Positions 1 to 12,418 of a stretch of DNA of 64,000 bases are shown in pieces. Made by a program: the position numbers and the translations under genes. Source of the stretch: Forficula auricularia (Eukaryota; Arthropoda; Insecta; Dermaptera; Forficulidae); assembly GCA_024734495.1 (NCBI GenBank), contig JALMQS010000075.1, forward strand, positions 4,386,832 to 4,450,831, written 5' to 3'. The stretch's first letter is position 1, and each line of letters begins with the position of its first letter. The notes under the pieces were generated by a model. It was not told where the DNA came from. It did no database searches and saw nothing but the letters and a program-made list of their open reading frames with translations.

Positions 1-756
1 CTGCCAACAGCACTCAAGAACAATCCACCCACGTACTCAATTACCATATATTGTATTTCATTTCGCCCACTGTTCGATTTTAGATTTTACTGTCAATATC
101 TTGTATATAATAATAAATGAAAACTGATTCTAAATTCAAACATTGCTGGTGCCAAGAAAGTTTCAACTTGAATGAAAACATCGAGATATCTATTTATGAA
201 GAAGCCGCCAACCAAACGAACTATTCAATAAGTACACACAAAGAAGAGGTGATTGATTTATTGCATGTGTTGTATATATATACCGTATACCTTTATGTCT
301 AGCTTAAGCATGCGAAAATCTGAAAAATCAAAAATATCGATTTCTTTCATTTGAAAGAAGTCATCATAGAGATTTAGTGATTGATAGATAGATATTTCAT
401 CATTTTTCTTCTAATTTATCACTTTGAAAATCTAATCTTTTTATTTTTGTAAGTGAAATATTCCAAATGAAAATATTTTAATAAAAGATGGGGGCGGAAG
501 TATTATTTTCACTCTAATTATTGTTTTTTCGATATGTCACTATGTTTGTGTGTGCGATGCATTAAGTGGATTCAATACTTCAGCCCACCCAGCTTGCTAA
601 AGTAATAAACGGAGTAAATTGACAAGTATAATGTTGAAATTCATATTAAACTCCAAGAACAAAAAGACAAATGCAATAAGCTCAGAGGCTGGTAGGCAGC
701 AGAAAATGATTAATCTTCGAAAATAGTTGAGATATCAAATTATTTTAATTTGTCGT
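1..756. other. AT-rich sequence with no recognised feature
   Basis: No open frame with splice-site or composition support, no inverted repeat and no similarity to other parts of the window that I could see. The 61-codon frame at 117-302 has no coding-like composition and is likely chance. Confidence 0.5.
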
Positions 757-1165
757 TGATAAGGGGAAAATAAATTAATTTGTGGAATCTTTTTCATAAT
801 CTTAGGTTAAGCCATTTCGAAAAGTCGACAAATAGAAAAATTAGTTAGGTCTCTCAGATCGTCATTTTGAATAGAAATAAATTTAAGAAATTAAAACTAG
901 TAAATTTAACTTAAAGAAATCTTTACAGAGTTACCTTACTACGATAAAAAAAAATTCGACCTCCCCAAAATAATTGACTAAAATTTTAATATGATTTTTG
1001 ATTTGGGTGAAAATTATACATTTAACATAAATACATACATTTTTAACTTGTTAATTTCAAATTTTTATTCTATAAATGTAGTTTACTAGTTTCACTGATC
1101 TGACAGAGGGACCAACAGGCAGACATTGTAATGATACGATAGGGTTCCGTTTTGTTTTTAAACAG
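757..1165 (+). repeat. Interspersed repeat family R1, copy 1
   Basis: About 400 bases align by eye with 13878-14352. Shared blocks are, in order: TTTGTGGAAT, TTAAGCCA followed by a GTCGACA motif, a TTCGACC block, ATTAAAATTTTAATA, a TTTACTAGTT block, a GACAG...CAGACAG tract, and a conserved 3' end GGGTTCCGTTTT followed by AACAGAA. The 'gacaga...gggttccgtttt' signature is a familiar insect dispersed-repeat end. Both copies are heavily diverged. The element class cannot be decided from these two copies. Confidence 0.6.
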
Positions 1166-3648
1166 AATCGTGAAAACGCTAAGAAAAAAATTGTGATTAT
1201 TTATTAAAAAAAAAAAAAAAAAGAGGTACGGGTTTTTCCAGGCCTTTCAACTTTCATAGTGCTGTTTTCTATGCGTTTTTAATTTATATTTATGACATTT
1301 ACTTTAAAGACTATTATTCAACTGAATTTTTTTTCAAATAAGGATTAAAAAATCAAAAGAAGACTTGCACGTAAAGTAGACAAGAGAGTAGACTGAGAAC
1401 AAAATAAAGTAAAAACATGCATATATAAAAAAGATTAATTTAACTTTTTTAAATATAATATTATAGTTATTGATTGAAATATCAAGTTGATATTTCATTT
1501 TTATTCTTTTTTTATTAGATATAAAAGAAAGCAGTGGAAAACTTTTCTTTTTGATATTAATTCTTTTTTAAATATTATAAAAATGATGGTTTGGAGAATA
1601 AAAAAAATTGGATAAAAATGAAAGAAACGTTTCTATTCTTAATATAAATGTTGGTAAACAAAATTTATTAGATAGTTTATTATCAATCTTGAACTGGTAT
1701 TGAGATTCAAGTGTTGAAACGTATCAGATCATTGAACACATTGTCAAAGCTTATTGAAAGTCAATGGAGTTAGAAGCTTGACTTTTAAGACTGCTGAGTT
1801 ATATTCCAGAATGATGTATTTATTATACATTTTGTGTTTAAGAGTTGCCAACGGTCTTGGCATGATCAAAGGATCTCCGAAGCTAAGAAACATGTTTCGC
1901 GCTTTGTTTTGAAATAGGTGACCCTGTTCTAACATAGCTGGAGTATATTCATCTGAATTAAAGTATTTTTTTAGGAATTTTTAGCTAGTAAACCCAAAAT
2001 CTAATAATTTTTTTGCAATGGAAATACATATTTTTATTTACCGGTCCTAAGTGACATTACCTACTGCTCATAAATATAAAACAATAATTATTGCATCCAT
2101 AGCCCTACAAGGGGGTCCAAGTACACCTGAGGGTCCCGCGCCCGGACGTGACATGATTTTATTAGGGGGTATATGTTAGAAAAAAAGTGTGACCAACTTT
2201 TTCGACTTTATAAAAAAACACATACCTACTTATTCCATAAAAAAGTGCCCGCTTCAGATTTTGGCTCCCGGGCTCGATATTTCATGAGGGGGCCATGATT
2301 GCATCCCCTTCAAAATAAAGATAATTAGATAAAATAGAGATGATAACTAGATCAAATTTTCATAATTTTTTCAATTAAGTGAATCATTTCTACGATAAGT
2401 AACTCCAATCGTATATGTAGAATTGTTTGTCAATGATATATCAAGTTATTTTTAGTATTCTACAAAAAAATACACACTGGTAAGAAAACTAGATTAAATT
2501 TTCGAAATTTGTATACAAATTTGCATAAAAAACATTAAAAAATAGAATTTATTTTGATGTCTGCACGTTAATAATCGTGAATGGCGGTGTGAAAGCATCC
2601 CTGCATTTGACACCAGAACGAACTTCTATTCTCGAGGTTTTTTTAAGTATTGGAAACACACAAACAGAGAAAGAGATAAAAAATTATGGATAAACCCTCA
2701 CTTCAGAATTTTCTAACCAAATATGCAGGAAGTAAACATTGTGAGGGAATTCAATACCCCCATCCGCGGAACGACGCTAGGCATACGGAGTAATACTCGT
2801 CATAGATGAGCTCTTATCTGAAACTAGGATCAGGTTAACAAGACAAAGCTATCAACAAGGGCTGTTATCTTACCAGACAATAGACTCTGATAATAGAGGC
2901 TTGTGATAGGTATATTATTGAGGGGTCTGCTTTTAATTAGCTACACAAGAACTCATTAACTTTATCGCAGAACGTAATAGTACCTAGAGCATAAAAATGG
3001 AGGGTTGAGATGACTTAATCCTCCATTTGAAACTAAACATATCAAACGTAGGTAAAACGCTAGAAAATTACTCAATGAAATTGGGAGAAAAGCGAATCCT
3101 GTCTTCTGGGAGGGCCAAAGAATTGAATTTACTCAAAAACGTTCATTTCTTTTTCTTATTGTGTTTAAAAAGAGAATAAAGCGAAAAAAAATTGCAGGCT
3201 GTGTCAGTGATTGACTAGATTCTGATACGCACAAAAACTTTTAAAAAGAAAAATCATAGAAAGTTCTCATTATTGCCAAAATATTTCTATTTTTAAAAGG
3301 AAGAGTTGATTATATTTTTAGGCTTTAGAGCTTCAGATCTTCCTGTTCATAAATGCATAAAAACACTTGGCCTATGAGAAGCTAATGATTGCTTGTAAAT
3401 AATGCTTTGGAATTTGGCATATATATTTTTGTATTAATGAACTGCTGGCAGGGGGGGGGGGTTACTAAATTTCGACTTGGTAGCTCATTTTTTGAAAAAT
3501 TACCAAATAGCTAAAATTTTCTACGTCGTACGAAGTCTTAAATTTCTTTTTTCTAATTTCAATTATTTTTTCTAATTTCACCAGAGAGAGTCCAAATGAA
3601 AAGATAGCTACTATAAACATATTCTATATATGTATATTATTTATATAT
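1166..3648. other. AT-rich non-coding stretch
   Basis: No gene found. It holds an A-run near 1204, a GC-richer patch at 2100-2310 (cccgcgcccgg and ctcccgggctcg) that looks like a decayed repeat, and an 11-base G run near 3451. The 63-codon minus frame at 1744-1935 is not supported by anything else. Confidence 0.45.
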
Positions 3649-6211
3649 TGTGACAAATTGGACTTACAAAACTTAAATAAGTAAGTTTTGTTTCGCCCGA
3701 TTTGCGCTCTAACTTACCAATTGCCACACTCTCCCTCAATATTGACTATTCGACAATATTGAGCAAGTTGTAGCAACTGATTAGTTTACGAGCAGATGTA
3801 ACTCAGGGAGAGTATCGAAAAATATAAAGACAAGATTAGTCCTCTAAAAGGGCTAATCTTATTAAAGTCGCAATGCTGAAATTTAAGGTGGTAAATTGGT
3901 GATCTGCTTCGCTAAGTGTTACGACTTTAATCGCCTAAGATGTTGTTTCCCGACCTGACCTACTCGCTGGTTAAACTTCCTATTGGATGTGAGGATACTA
4001 TGCCTGAAATGACTTAAGCTATAATCCGGTTGTTGTTGTTGTTATAAGAAGCGATAAGATAAACACCGCAAAAATTCAAAAAAAAATCGCCTGAATGAGA
4101 GTGACAAAATTACCTGCGATCGGATGCTGAAAGAAAAGCTTAATGGTAACGGACTCTGGTTTATTTCAAAAAAAACAAATTCAAATGAGTTAATTAAAAT
4201 TTATGAAATTCGTTTTATTGATATTACTAAAAGGGTTTCTTTTGTTTGTTTATAATTAATAGCATTTAATTTCTTTTCGTGAAAATTAATAAATTAAACA
4301 AAAGGTTAATCTTTATGAAATTACGATAAATTGATTTGTTTGTTATAATTGAGTTGTATTTAATTTTTCTTAAATAAAAAAACTTAGTTTGAAATTAATA
4401 ATAAAATTCAAAGTTCAAATTTCTTCTATTAAGTTTTGACAATTTCAATACAATGATTATTTATTTTACTTCTAATTTTTATATCAACAAATTCGAATTA
4501 ATTATTTTTGTTTATAAACAAATATTATCAAGTGTTTTATATTTATCAAATTTAATAAATTATAATGACTTATTTCTTTTAATTAGACTTATTATTTACT
4601 TGTTATGTTTATTTATATTTTAATTTAATTTATAACAATTCAGGTTCATATATTTGGCTTATTATTATTAATTATTATTGGTTTGTTTAACTAAAGAAAC
4701 ATAAAATATATTGGTCATCTGACTTGATTTGTTGTTTTCAAGTTCCGAGAAATTTGATTCTAATGTTTACTTATTATATTAAAAGAAATGATTTTTATTT
4801 TATTTATTTTTTTTTCTTTATATGATTAATTTTATATCAATAAAATTAGCTGAAATAGGCTTGTCGCCCCAAACACATGTGGGAAATTAATTTATCCCCT
4901 TTAATAAGGGTAGGTTATTTAAATATTAAGTTACTTTATTATGAATATTTTTTATGGAAAATATAAATTAAATTAATTTTAAAATTCTAATATCTCTTAG
5001 ATACAGATGTTGTTTTGGCTCCTTCAAAACTTCCGGGTCATCCGTCTGTACCATGCGTGATTGTGACTATATTTCCAATCTAGCTAGTCAGCTGATTAGA
5101 GGAGAGCTTCCTTATCCCTCTTTCAGGGGAACCGGGCACTTCACTGAAATCAAATGTTCAAGAGTGGGCGGTATCAGTGACGCTAGTTTATAATTACTAT
5201 TTAGCAATCCGCTGGTTAATTAGATCAGATACCCTAGATTATTAATGTGGGACGCCATTTTGACTCTGTTCTAGGATTTCAAGAAAATTTATATTAATTA
5301 AATTGATAGAAAATTTACTGAATTTAAATTATTGATTAAATATATAAAATTAATTCTGTGTTTCGGCTCGATACCCACTCAAACTAATATATTGGGTTCA
5401 TATTTACTTTTATCTTTATTTAAAGCTACTTCCGGAAACCAACATACTTGTATTAATTTCTTTAATTATACCTCCAATTATAGGCTATTCATTAACATAT
5501 TATTTACAACTTAATAATTAATTTCAAATGTATTATTGAAGTGAACCTGGTAAATTGTTTATTTTATTCAATCCGACTCTAGGCTTACTTATGGTAAGTT
5601 AGTACCTTAGGGTCAAGATTGTGCTCTCTGCCTATTATAATTTAATAGTTAATTAAGTTCATTCATCAAAGAATGTACCAAGTACTTATCTATTCGAATC
5701 ACCGCGTCTGGAACCACTGAACAGCACTTCCACGCGACCGGCAGTCTTGAATTTTGGATAACTCCCAGATCACAGCTATTTTCTTGAAAATATCAATCGC
5801 ACATGATATAGAATCACAGGAGGTTTTCACTGAACACTTGATATTACAATACAACGTTAGATTGTTCAAGATATACTTGGATTTTTAACTATCACAGCTG
5901 GGGTTTTGATTAGGTCAGTAAACCACGTGCGTTTCGGATCAAGGTCGTAGGCAAAAGAGGACGAGTTCATTTTCAGGGCAGTCTACTTGCACGCTACCTG
6001 GGTGACCTAATTACCCAATTAGCCGTTGATGGCGGCACAAATCAGTCTTAGATTTTAATTAGTACTTGTTTCCCAATAGATGTCCGTCAAGTTCACTTTT
6101 CGATATAAATTCAAATAATAAATCATATGTCACTTTGAATTGTCATTCAAAAAAATAAAAAAAATCTTACAATTATACAATTTAATTAATAACAAAGTCT
6201 GTTTCGTCACA
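3649..6211 (-). repeat. 3' LTR of the Gypsy element (left copy on the plus strand)
   Basis: Termini read TG...CA, with inverted TGTGAC/GTCACA ends. It matches 8670-11230 nearly base for base. It includes an identical 60-codon frame at 5332-5514 that is also in the other copy; with no homology or composition support I do not treat this as a gene. At over 2.5 kb it is unusually long for an LTR. Confidence 0.93.
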
Positions 6212-6222
6212 TTCCCCCTTCA
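6212..6222 (-). promoter_or_regulatory. Polypurine tract of the Gypsy element
   Basis: On the minus strand, TGAAGGGGGAA lies directly before the 3' LTR start TGTGACG. This is the expected position and composition for the plus-strand priming site of an LTR element, and it fixes the element's orientation as minus. Confidence 0.75.
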
Positions 6223-7668
6223 GGGATCGAATATTCTTCTATTCGATTTCTGAACTTTACAGAAGTGATTTGAACTTTATTCTCACTAGTGCACTTTTTG
6301 GTTCACTAGTTTTCTTAAACTCTAATGTGGCTTTTTGCCGTGCTTGTAATCAAAACAAAAAAATTATAACCAGGGTGATTTTCCCTTTCATATTAATCAT
6401 TTAATCCCCCTTCCCATTCAAATTATGTTGTGCAAAATCCAATTATCTATTACAAAATTTATCCCCAAACCTCTCTTTCAGATCCGCTCGTTTCTCGTCA
6501 CTTCCACTCATAATCATTTCAGGGCACACTACGGCCACCAAATCGACTAACACAATCCCATCCCGCCCATGAGTCCTTCCAGTACTATCCCAGTTCAAAC
6601 TGCTTTAGCCTATTACACCAAATAACCATTCAGGCTGGTCATCTCGGCCAATCCCACACTAATACAGAATCGTTACTGCTACTTTTTTTTGGATTGATCA
6701 TTCAGTTTAGGGTCGTAACCCAGTATTCCCTTAGAAACCACAACATTTAATTCCTTTTCTCTTTCAATTCGTTTCCATTTCTCTGCTACTAGCTAGTGGC
6801 ACTGAATGTCACCTACTGCTTCACTATTCCCTATCAATGCTGGACCAGGGTACCGCGCACTAAACAGATCATTTCATATCTTCAGCCTCCACAATTCACA
6901 CTAAAGACAATTCGGAGATTCTCACTAGCGACACCAAACCATAGATAATCTATTTGGTATTTGTAGATGATGGCCTATATCCTAGGTGGTGCAGTTACGA
7001 CTTGGCGATCTGTGACACAATTCATCATTAGGTGTTTGGATCCTACTGAGCTTTTCAAGTTGTTAAATTTTAAGACCTGTGTTTTGGGTTTTTAATAAAA
7101 CCCCCCCCCAATTATTATTAATTGCTTCATGGCAAAACCTTTTCCCCCCCCCCAATCCCAATTAATTCGATGTTTGCTAATGATTCTAAATTTTGTTTCC
7201 CCCAAATAATTCGAACTTTTGTCCGAAGGTCTTTCGTCTGTCGTTCTGGTCCGGTGTAACATTAAGGGCTTACTTTTCTAATAGATGGAGTTATTAGTTG
7301 CTTAGTACCTAGATTAGTATGAACGCGCTTATTCTATGTTATCTTATAACTAAGGTTAGTAATAATAACGCATTTACAAGTTTTAGTAGTTAGTAACTTA
7401 GGTCTAAGGTTTAGTACGAACGAACTTAGGCTAAATTAAGGGTAAGTACTTAATCTAGTGTTAGTACGAACGTATTTACAAATTTCTTCACCTTTGTTAC
7501 ACTTTCACAGAACATGTCCGTTTGTCGTTTTTAGGTCAAATTTAGTCATTCAATAGGGACGATCGTCTGTCACGTCTCGTTCTAATAAGGTGTTATTACT
7601 TATGATACTCAAAGGAATGTGAAGTTGGGGCTGAGCCTCCCCTTTAATCTAAAGACCACATTCAACTA
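6223..7668 (-). other. Non-coding internal region between integrase end and 3' LTR
   Basis: About 1.4 kb with no usable frame on either strand. It contains two C-runs (near 7087 and 7143) and a run of short repeated TTAGTACGAACG-like motifs (7310-7480). In related elements this position can hold an env-like gene or a long untranslated spacer; I see no trace of either protein. Confidence 0.5.
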
Positions 7669-7869
7669 TTAATTTAATTCAGTTATTGGTGAATGATATG
7701 GTTTTAAGCTCCTAACATTGAACGTCCCTATTTGTCTCCCACTCTCATGTTCCAGTCGATAGGCGTTTGGTAACACCTCGGCTATTCGATATGGCCCCCT
7801 AAATTGTCTGAAAAATTCTCCCGCTAGTTCCCCGATTGTTGGGGATTCGAGGGTCTCGGTCGTTATCAA
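7669..7869 (-). pseudogene. Integrase C-terminal fragment of the Gypsy element
   Basis: 66 residues containing FRQFRGPYRIAEVLPNAYRL followed by G-IGTFNVRSLKPYH. This matches the GPY/F module and terminal NVRxLKPY motif at the end of Ty3/Gypsy integrases, which helps bind and join element DNA. The zinc-binding and DDE catalytic parts are absent. The frame is offset by one base from the gag-like frame upstream, so the two are joined by a deletion of most of pol plus a frame change. It is a remnant, not a functional protein. Confidence 0.85.
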
Positions 7870-7870
7870 A

Positions 7871-8593
7871 TCACTGGAATTGGATCGGGTCCGTTTCCGA
7901 GTGGTATGTCCTGTTCGTTTCTTTTATAATTTTGTTCTTTTTCCCGTTTAAAAATTTTCTATTTTGTATCTTCATTTTAAATTTAACCCCCCTTTTATTT
8001 AGTTTGGCCTTTCTCCTTTTCTTTCTAGTGATTATTGTTTCGTTAGTTTTCGTTGTTTTGTTATTTGATTCGATATTAATGCCTCCCATTCTATGATGTG
8101 TTGTTATTGGATTTGGACTCAATGTTTCTATTACCGAGGTAGCAGTAGATGTCTGCGTGACTGTTATTGTTTTGTTAACTTCTGACAGCGGTTCTGTCAC
8201 TATGCTAGCTGTTACTACTTCATATTCAAATGTAGGTAACATTTCTACCTCTTCCATTTCATCTTCTAGAGTATAACTCATTGCATATGTGGGCATTATT
8301 GTTCTCCTTTCATCATATTCTAACGGAACCAAACGTTCGACCGTAGTTTTAACCTTCCTTATTTCTTGAAGCTGACTATTCAGCTTCCTGTCTATGGTTT
8401 GATTTTGTTGTTGGAACTTCTCATCCAAGTTATTGTTCATTGCTTGAAAACTCGTTTCGCTTCTTTGAGTTTGTTGTTGAACTATCTCCTCTTTCATGTT
8501 ATTATTCATTTGTTGTATCTGTTGTAATAATTGTTGCATAAATTCTGGCGTCATTTGTTCCATCTCTCCTTCGTTGCCTGACATTTCGTTCAT
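7871..8593 (-). CDS. Gag-like protein of the Gypsy element, probably truncated
   Basis: 240 residues. The N-terminal third is Met/Gln/Asn-rich (residues ~10-75, for example MQQLLQQIQQMNNN and FQQQNQTIDRK) and likely coiled-coil. The middle is acidic to threonine-rich (residues ~105-165), and the last ~50 residues are very basic (TRKKRRKAKLNKRG). No CCHC zinc knuckle is present. Position right after the 5' LTR and primer-binding site is where gag belongs in this class. The basic tail and stop lie at the point where pol has been lost, so the true C terminus is probably missing. The start is the first Met at 8593; a second Met lies three codons on. Confidence 0.7.
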   Translation of the reverse strand: MNEMSGNEGEMEQMTPEFMQQLLQQIQQMNNNMKEEIVQQQTQRSETSFQAMNNNLDEKFQQQNQTIDRKLNSQLQEIRKVKTTVERLVPLEYDERRTIMPTYAMSYTLEDEMEEVEMLPTFEYEVVTASIVTEPLSEVNKTITVTQTSTATSVIETLSPNPITTHHRMGGINIESNNKTTKTNETIITRKKRRKAKLNKRGVKFKMKIQNRKFLNGKKNKIIKETNRTYHSETDPIQFQ

Positions 8594-8649
8594 TGTTATT
8601 TGCTAGTTTTAATTTGCCTACTATGCAATTTCTTGCCTGCTGGCTTAAT

Positions 8650-8667
8650 CCCAGCTATCCTACACCA
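8650..8667 (-). promoter_or_regulatory. Primer-binding-like site of the Gypsy element
   Basis: Two bases after the 5' LTR end on the minus strand is TGGTGTAGGATAGCTGGG. TGG at this spot is the usual complement of a tRNA CCA end. I could not match the next bases to a specific tRNA. Confidence 0.5.
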
Positions 8668-8669
8668 AA

Positions 8670-11230
8670 TGTGACAAATTGGACTTACAAAACTTAAATA
8701 AGTAAGTTTTGTTTCGCCCGATTTGCGCTCTAACTTACCAATTGCCACACTCTCCCTCAATATTGACTATTCGACAATATTGAGCAAGTTGTAGCAACTG
8801 ATTAGTTTACGAGCAGATGTAACTCAGGGAGAGTATCGAAAAATATAAAGACAAGATTAGTCCTCTAAAAGGGCTAATCTTATTAAAGTCGCAATGCTGA
8901 AATTTAAGGTGGTAAATTGGTGATCTGCTTCGCTAAGTGTTACGACTTTAATCGCCTAAGATGTTGTTTCCCGACCTGACCTACTCGCTGGTTAAACTTC
9001 CTATTGGATGTGAGGATACTATGCCTGAAATGACTTAAGCTATAATCCGGTTGTTGTTGTTGTTATAAGAAGCGATAAGATAAACACCGCAAAAATTCAA
9101 AAAAAAATCGCCTGAATGAGAGTGACAAAATTACCTGCGATCGGATGCTGAAAGAAAAGCTTAATTGTAATGGACTCTGGTTTATTTCAAAAAAAACAAA
9201 TTCAAATGAGTTAATTAAAATTTATGAAATTCGTTTTATTGATATTACTAAAAGGGTTTCTTTTGTTTGTTTATAATTAATAGCATTTAATTTCTTTTCG
9301 TGAAAATTAATAAATTAAACAAAAGGTTAATCTTTATGAAATTACGATAAATTGATTTGTTTGTTATAATTGAGTTGTATTTAATTTTTCTTAAATAAAA
9401 AAACTAGTTTGAAATTAATAATAAAATTCAAAGTTCAAATTTCTTCTATTAAGTTTTGACAATTTTAATACAATGATTATTTATTTTACTTCTAATTTTT
9501 ATATCAACAAATTCGAATTAATTATTTTTGTTTATAAACAAATATTATCAAGTGTTTTATATTTATCAAATTTAATAAATTATAATGACTTATTTCTTTT
9601 AATTAGACTTATTATTTACTTGTTATGTTTATTTATATTTTAATTTAATTTATAACAATTCAGGTTCATATATTTGGCTTATTATTATTAATTATTATTG
9701 GTTTGTTTAACTAAAGAAACATAAAATATATTGGTCATCTGACTTGATTTGTTGTTTTCAAGTTCCGAGAAATTTGATTCTAATGTTTACTTATTATATT
9801 AAAAGAAATGATTTTTATTTTATTTATTTTTTTTTCTTTATATGATTAATTTTATATCAATAAAATTAGCTGAAATAGGCTTGTCGCCCCAAACACATGT
9901 GGGAAATTAATTTATCCCCTTTAATAAGGGTAGGTTATTTAAATATTAAGTTACTTTATTATTAATATTTTTTATGGAAAATATAAATTAAATTATTTTT
10001 AAAATTTGAATATCTCTTAGATACAGATGTTGTTTTGGCTCCTTCAAAATTTCCGGGTCATCCGTCTGTACCATGCGTGATTGTGACTATATTTCCAATC
10101 TAGCTAGTCAGCTGATTAGAGGAGAGCTTCCTTATCCCTCTTTAAGGGGAACCGGGCACTTCACTGAAATCAAATGTTCAAGAGTGGGCGGTATCAGTGA
10201 CGCTAGTTTATAATTACTATTTAGCAATCCGCTGGTTAATTAGATCAGATACCCTAGATTATTAATGTGGGACGCCATTTTGACTCTGTTCTAGGATTTC
10301 AAGAAAATTTATATTAATTAAATTGATAGAAAATTTACTGAATTTAAATTATTGATTAAATATATAAAATTAATTCTGTGTTTCGGCTCGATACCCACTC
10401 AAACTAATATATTGGGTTCATATTTACTTTTATCTTTATTTAAAGCTACTTCCGGAAACCAACATACTTGTATTAATTTCTTTAATTATACCTCCAATTA
10501 TAGGCTATTCATTAACATATTATTTACAACTTAATAATTAATTTCAAATGTATTATTGAAGTGAACCTGGTAAATTGTTTATTTTATTCAATCCGACTCT
10601 AGGCTTACTTATGGTAAGTTAGTACCTTAGGGTCAAGATTGTGCTCTCTGCCTATTATAATTTAATAGTTAATTAAGTTCATTCATCAAAGAATGTACCA
10701 AGTACTTATCTATTCGAATCACCGCGTCTGGAACCACTGAACAGCACTTCCACGCGACCGGCAGTCTTGAATTTTGGATAACTCCCAGATCACAGCTATT
10801 TTCTTGAAAATATCAATCGCACATGATATAGAATCACAGGAGGTTTTCACTGAACACTTGATATTACAATACAACGTTAGATTGTTCAAGATATACTTGG
10901 ATTTTTAACTATCACAGATGGGGTTTTGATTAGGTCAGTAAACCACGTGCGTTTCGGATCAAGGTCGTAGGCAAAAGAGGACGAGTTCATTTTCAGGGCA
11001 GTCTACTTGCACGCTACCTGGGTGACCTAATTACCCAATTAGCCGTTGATGGCGGCACAAATCAGTCTTAGATTTTAATTAGTACTTGTTTCCCAATAGA
11101 TGTCCGTCAAGTTCACTTTTCGATATAAATTCAAATAATAAATCATATGTCACTTTGAATTGTCATTCAAAAAAATAAAAAAATCTTACAATTATACAAT
11201 TTAATTAATAACAAAGTCTGTTTCGTCACA
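8670..11230 (-). repeat. 5' LTR of the Gypsy element (right copy on the plus strand)
   Basis: Partner of 3649-6211 with the same TG...CA ends. Differences seen include two substitutions near 9165-9170, a missing T near 9405, single substitutions near 9465, 9962, 10049, 10144 and 10918, a short cluster near 9995-10008, and one base fewer in an A-run near 11180. Confidence 0.93.
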
Positions 11231-12054
11231 ATATATATTCAATAAGAAGTAACGTTGATTATGATTATATTCAAATGGGAAAAGGCACTTTCAAGCCAGA
11301 GCCGTTGTCTCGTAAAGTATGCATACATATTTAGTCCATACTCGTACATATTGGGGTTAACAATTCATTTATCTATGATTCTATTTCCCACCATGTTTTC
11401 ATTTACATTTTAATGAAAAATGAAAAATGAACCAATGATGAAAATCTGAAATTAATTAATTTATAGTTTTTAGCATATAGAAAAACCCTTGATAATTAAA
11501 TGGCAAAATAGATGTATGAATGTATGAATAAAAACTTTGCAGACAAATTATCGATTGGTTATAATTATATTTGTGCTCCGTGCCTGGGTTTAAGAGTGAC
11601 TAAGTGATTTTGTGGCTTGGATACAGAAGCAAATAAAGTCATTTGTCACTATCGAATTTTTTCACCCCAAACGTCATATATAACGAAGAATACTCTCTTT
11701 GCAAAAAATGAATAAGTCTGTCCGACATTCGAAGCGCTAGCCTCGCTTTTCTTATTGGATTGCATCTTTTGGAATCAAAAATTACAATCCTCTTTAGGAA
11801 GCGAAAATGTCAATAAAAACAAAAAGGTGGCCACCAACAAAAAACGAATAGTCATATGAACATAGGTCCTCTTTCAATTCCTTACAGAATTATTGCTGAT
11901 CAAAGTTTCATTTAGAAATATAGACATAAATTTAAAATTAGTTGAATAAAAGATTTCACTGTCGATGGTAACAGAATTGTTTTTATTTTAGGTTAAAAAT
12001 AAAATAAAATGAGAGAGTCTTCTGTTTTTTAAATAAAATAATTTTTAATTATTT

Positions 12055-12101
12055 CTAGAGACTATAGTTTCGAAGGCATAGCCTTCATCATCAGTCTATC
12101 A
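12055..12101 (-). ncRNA. Hammerhead ribozyme, type I, minimal helix III
   Basis: Read on the minus strand: helix I strand UAGA, core CUGAUGA (12094-12088), helix II GAAGGC/GCCUUC with loop UAU, core GAA, helix III A-C-U/A-G-U closed by two bases, cleavage base C17 at 12060, then UCUA, which pairs perfectly with UAGA. Every invariant core position is present. Such short helix III hammerheads are known from Penelope-like elements and retrozymes, where they tend to act as dimers. Confidence 0.85.
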
Positions 12102-12244
12102 CAAATATTTCAAATTAGTTACAAATTAAGATTTATACATAGAAAATTTGAAAAATATATAATTAATTATATATATTATATAATTATATATTTTTCAAAT
12201 TTTCTATGTATAAATCTTAATTTGTAACTAATTTGAAATATTTG

Positions 12245-12293
12245 TGATAGACTGATGATGAAGGCTATGCCTTCGAAAACTATAGTCTCTAGA
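12245..12293 (+). ncRNA. Hammerhead ribozyme, partner copy with one-base insertion
   Basis: Same sequence as the minus-strand copy at 12055-12101, with CUGAUGA at 12252-12258 and the GAAGGC/GCCUUC helix II, but the core reads GAAAAC instead of GAAAC. The extra A between helix II and helix III probably weakens or abolishes cleavage. It shows that the two arms of the palindrome are diverging. Confidence 0.75.
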
Positions 12294-12418
12294 AATAATT
12301 AAAAATTATTTTATTTAAAAAACAGAAGACTCTCTCATTTTATTTTATTTTTAACCTAAAATAAATTTAAAATATAGTGAATAATAAAATCAACACACAA
12401 TTAATATTGATTTTTATA

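Larger units (their letters stand above)
3649..11230 (-). mobile_element. Long-LTR Gypsy retrotransposon, internally deleted (Osvaldo/Ulysses/woot-like)
   Basis: Two near-identical direct repeats (3649-6211 and 8670-11230) bracket 2,458 bases. Read on the minus strand, each repeat begins TGTGACGAAACAG and ends CCAATTTGTCACA. The element is flanked by ATAT on both sides (3645-3648 and 11231-11234), a possible 4-bp target duplication, though the flanks are low complexity. Internal order on the minus strand is: a TGG-starting primer-binding-like site next to the 5' LTR, a gag-like frame (8593-7871), the C-terminal end of an integrase (7869-7669), about 1.4 kb without a frame, and a purine tract next to the 3' LTR. 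Protease, reverse transcriptase, RNase H and the integrase core are missing, so this copy cannot move alone. By eye the LTRs differ at about 10 substitutions and two 1-base indels, so the insertion is recent. The Osvaldo/woot assignment rests on LTR length and the integrase end and is tentative. Confidence 0.9.
11982..12366. mobile_element. Palindromic element with two facing hammerhead ribozymes
   Basis: A near-perfect inverted repeat with arms of about 190 bases and centre near 12174. The outer ends are TTTATTTTAGGTTAAAAAT and its complement. Each arm carries one hammerhead: minus strand at 12055-12101 and plus strand at 12245-12293. The arms differ by very few bases, including one extra A in the plus-strand ribozyme and the central AT tract. 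No convincing target duplication was found. The layout is the same as at 17227-17531. Confidence 0.85.

Noticed and set aside
5225..5275. AGATACCCTAGATTATTAA in the LTR resembles the conserved 12S mitochondrial rRNA motif.
   Set aside because: Only about ten bases fit and the flanks do not follow an rRNA helix pattern; the same bases occur in both LTRs because the LTRs are copies.
5332..5514. 60-codon frame repeated exactly at 10352-10534.
   Set aside because: It is duplicated only because it lies in the LTRs; it has no homology or coding composition that I recognise.
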